Assembly (NCBI GenBank): GCA_946479075.1
Contig: CAMLDT010000082.1
Span: forward strand, 1 to 14,051
From: an uncultured Polaromonas sp.
Lineage (GTDB): Bacteria > Pseudomonadota > Gammaproteobacteria > Burkholderiales > Burkholderiaceae
Direction: 5' to 3'
DNA length: 14,051 nt
Part shown: in pieces, positions 12,009 to 14,051 of the stretch
How positions within the stretch are numbered: the first letter of the stretch is position 1
Layout: each line of letters starts with the position of its first letter
The notes under the pieces: model-generated
Told to the model about the DNA's origin: nothing
What the model saw: the letters and a program-made list of their open reading frames with translations, nothing else
Databases searched by the model: none
Translations under genes and position numbers: made by a program

Positions 12009-14051
12009 CGAACCCGCATGCCCGGCTGGGCGCCGGCCACCGGCTCCAGCACATAAATGCCGGGTTGTGACTTGTCGTCGGCGTGGCTGGCGGCCAGCAC
12101 CATGCCTTCGCTGACGCCGAACTTCATCTTGCGCGGCGCCAGGTTGGCGACCATCACCGTGTGTTTGCCGATCAGGTCTGCGGGCTGGTAGGCCGAGGCG
12201 ATGCCGCTGAACACATTGCGCGTTTTTCCTTCGCCCACATCCAGCGTCAGGCGCAGCAGCTTGGTCGAACCTTCCACGGTTTCGCAGTTGACGATTTTTG
12301 CGATGCGCAGATCGATCTTGCTGAAGTCGTCGATGGTGATGGTGGGAGCAATGGCTTCGCCGCCCGGCAGGGCCGCTTCTGCTATCGAATCAGTAGCTGC
12401 TTGCCCTTGTTCCACGGGGGCTGGAGGCTCAAACAGTGCATCAAGTTGTTTGATGTCCACGCGTTGCATCAGGTGTTTGTAGTCGCCAATCAGGTGGCCA
12501 GGGCGGAGTGATTTGAACTGATCCGTCCATTGAAGCGGCTCTGTCCGCAGAAACGCTTCTACATCTATTGCTAGAGCTGGCAATACTGGTTTCAGGTAGA
12601 TAGTGAGTAGGCGAAATGCTTCAACGCAGGTAGAGCAGACCTCGTGTAACTTTTCGCGTTGATCAGGTTGTTTTGCCAAGTCCCAAGGCTTGTTTGTATC
12701 CACATACGCATTAATTTGATCAGCCAAGAACATGATTTCTTTGGAGGCTTTTGCAAATTCTCTAGCGTCATACAAATCGCCAATGTTCGAGGCTTCGCTA
12801 ATAAGCGTTTCCAGCAAATGCTTGGAATCGCCTTTTATTAGACCTATTTTCCCGTCGAATCGTTTCGCAATGAAACCCGCCGCCCTGCTGGCAATGTTGA
12901 TGTACTTGCCGACCAGATCGCTGTTGACCCGCGCCATGAAGTCATCGGCGTTAAAGTCGATATCCTCGTTCTTCGCATTGAGCTTGGCCGCCAGGTAATA
13001 CCGCAGCCATTCCGGGTTCATGCCCAGGCTCAAATACTTGAGCGGGTCCAGGCCCGTACCGCGGCTTTTGCTCATCTTTTCACCGTTGTTGACGGTGAGA
13101 AAGCCGTGCACAAACACCTTGTCAGGCGTCTTGCGGTCGCTGAACTTCAGCATGGCCGGCCAAAACAGGGTGTGGAAGGTGACGATGTCCTTGCCGATGA
13201 AGTGGATCTGCTCCAGCGCCGGGTCTGCCATGTAGGTGGCGTAGTCTTCGCCGCGCCGGTCGAGCAGGTTTTTCAGGGACGCCAGATAACCGACGGGTGC
13301 GTCCAGCCAGACATAAAAGTATTTTCCGGGCGCGTCGGGAATCTCGATGCCGAAGTAGGGCGCGTCACGGCTGATGTCCCAGTCGCCCAGGCCTTCGCTT
13401 TGGGTGCCGTCCGGGTTCTCGCGAACACTGAACCACTCCCTGACCTTGTTGGCGACTTCCGGTTGCAGCCGGCCGTCCTGCGTCCATTGCTGCAGAAATT
13501 CCACGCAGCGCGGGTCGGACAGCTTGAAGAAAAAGTGCTCGGAACTCTTGAGGACCGGCGTCGCGCCGGACAACGCCGAGTAGGGGTTGATCAGGTCGGT
13601 CGGCGCGTACACCGCGCCGCAGACCTCGCAGTTGTCGCCGTACTGGTCCTTGGCGCCGCATTTCGGGCACTGGCCCTTGATGAAGCGGTCCGGCAAGAAC
13701 ATGTTCTTCTCGGGATCGAAAAACTGGTCGATGGTTTTGGTTTCGATCAGCGAGCCCTGGGGGTTGTCGCGCAGGTCGCGATAGATCTGCTGCGCCAGCG
13801 CATGGTTTTCCGGCGAATCGGTCGAGCTCCAGTTGTCGAAGCTGATGTGAAAGCCGTCCAGGTAAGGCTTGCGCCCGGCCGCGATGTCGGCCACGAACTG
13901 CTGCGGCGTCTTGCCGGCCTTTTCGGCGGCGATCATGATGGGTGCGCCATGGGTGTCGTCGGCGCCGACAAAGTTCACGTCATGGCCCTGCATCCTCTGG
14001 AAGCGCACCCAGATGTCGGCCTGGATGTATTCCATGATGTGGCCGATGTGG
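12005..14051 (-). CDS. metG: methionyl-tRNA synthetase, N-terminus beyond the window
   Basis: MetRS charges tRNA-Met with methionine in the cytoplasm. The 681 residues present begin with the ATP-binding HIGH motif (14039-14050), so only a short N-terminal piece is missing. The zinc knuckle has four Cys codons at 13667, 13658, 13628 and 13619 (CPKC then CEVC). KMSKS is at 13064-13078 within [11 protein letters not shown]. An alpha-helical anticodon-binding domain follows. A linker leads to a C-terminal tRNA-binding (EMAP/Trbp111) domain starting near [13 protein letters not shown], ending with [16 protein letters not shown]. This is the long dimeric type of MetRS. Two oddities: the anticodon-domain part at about 12430-12860 is much poorer in GC than the rest, and the linker is partly encoded by a 58-bp dispersed repeat. 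The reading frame is intact throughout. It is convergent with the 7TM gene, the stops overlapping by four bases. Confidence 0.97.
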   Translation of the reverse strand, partial: HIGHIMEYIQADIWVRFQRMQGHDVNFVGADDTHGAPIMIAAEKAGKTPQQFVADIAAGRKPYLDGFHISFDNWSSTDSPENHALAQQIYRDLRDNPQGSLIETKTIDQFFDPEKNMFLPDRFIKGQCPKCGAKDQYGDNCEVCGAVYAPTDLINPYSALSGATPVLKSSEHFFFKLSDPRCVEFLQQWTQDGRLQPEVANKVREWFSVRENPDGTQSEGLGDWDISRDAPYFGIEIPDAPGKYFYVWLDAPVGYLASLKNLLDRRGEDYATYMADPALEQIHFIGKDIVTFHTLFWPAMLKFSDRKTPDKVFVHGFLTVNNGEKMSKSRGTGLDPLKYLSLGMNPEWLRYYLAAKLNAKNEDIDFNADDFMARVNSDLVGKYINIASRAAGFIAKRFDGKIGLIKGDSKHLLETLISEASNIGDLYDAREFAKASKEIMFLADQINAYVDTNKPWDLAKQPDQREKLHEVCSTCVEAFRLLTIYLKPVLPALAIDVEAFLRTEPLQWTDQFKSLRPGHLIGDYKHLMQRVDIKQLDALFEPPAPVEQGQAATDSIAEAALPGGEAIAPTITIDDFSKIDLRIAKIVNCETVEGSTKLLRLTLDVGEGKTRNVFSGIASAYQPADLIGKHTVMVANLAPRKMKFGVSEGMVLAASHADDKSQPGIYVLEPVAGAQPGMRVR
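12379..12436 (+). repeat. 58-bp dispersed repeat, copy D, inside metG
   Basis: Fourth copy, with TAGCTGCTTGC and GGGCTGGAGGC as in copy A and a divergent middle. It lies wholly within metG. Read on the minus strand it encodes part of the linker ([16 protein letters not shown]) between the anticodon-binding domain and the tRNA-binding domain, without breaking the frame. It sits at the edge of the low-GC block. Confidence 0.65.
12430..12860. other. low-GC block within metG
   Basis: Counting line by line, 12541-12840 is 131 of 300 G+C (about 44%), and 12421-12840 about 46%. Flanking metG is about 65-67% (12361-12420: 39 of 60; 13201-13260: 40 of 60). The block covers the anticodon-binding domain and still encodes a normal-looking MetG, using AT-ending codons that are rare in the neighbours. 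This suggests a recombinant segment within the gene. Confidence 0.75.

Noticed and set aside
12379..12860. Inserted mobile element or pseudogenised metG
   Set aside because: The frame is intact and encodes a normal MetG anticodon domain; there are no inverted ends or transposase, so replacement fits better than insertion.

Overview
The window is about 65% GC and gene-dense, and it reads as a betaproteobacterial chromosome of the order Burkholderiales, most likely family Comamonadaceae (Polaromonas/Rhodoferax-like). The support is the DUF3460-scpA neighbourhood, a thiO-thiS-thiG-thiE operon behind a TPP riboswitch, and the style of the PanC, MetG and ThiE sequences. The genus is inferred from pattern recognition; no search was run.

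Layout. (1) At 78-434, minus strand, is a small membrane-anchored hypothetical protein. (2) At 622-1768, plus strand, is a compact three-gene set resembling E. coli yqjD-yqjE-yqjK: a DUF883 protein, a holin-like two-helix membrane protein and a YqjK-like protein. (3) Converging on it, minus strand, is panC (1862-2710). (4) Next, minus strand, comes the thiazole/thiamine-phosphate operon thiO (6050-4986), thiS, thiG, thiE (ends 2794). It has ATGA coupling and short gaps. A TPP riboswitch (6218-6310) precedes it, with a good -10 box just upstream and a 16-codon leader ORF between riboswitch and thiO. (5) Further upstream on the minus strand are scpA (6332-7204) and a DUF3460 gene (7298-7516). 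(6) Divergent from these, plus strand, is a lipoprotein with two BamE/SmpA-like half-repeats (7565-8164). (7) Two tandem plus-strand paralogs follow (8426-10201 and 10263-12008), each with an exported N-terminal sensor domain, seven membrane helices and a degenerate GGDEF domain. (8) metG is convergent (12005 to the right edge) and lacks its N-terminus here; the HIGH motif lies at the window border.

How the genes fit together. ThiO (glycine to iminoglycine), ThiS (sulfur carrier), ThiG (thiazole synthase) and ThiE (coupling) make up the thiazole-to-TMP branch of thiamine synthesis, with TPP feedback through the riboswitch. ThiE carries an N-terminal extension that looks like the C-terminal half of a ThiD kinase without its GTGC signature. 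panC contributes to pantothenate/CoA synthesis, scpA to chromosome condensation and metG to translation.

The most unusual signals are: (a) a low-GC block of about 430 bp inside metG; (b) a family of four 58-bp dispersed repeats, one of them read in frame as the MetG linker at the edge of that block and one supplying the last codons and stop of the yqjK-like gene; (c) the tandem 7TM proteins with inactive-looking GGDEF sites, only the first of which keeps an RxxD I-site; (d) the leader architecture of the thi operon, with mutually exclusive pairings and a small ORF; (e) the half-ThiD/ThiE fusion. No CRISPR array, transposase, tRNA or rRNA was seen.
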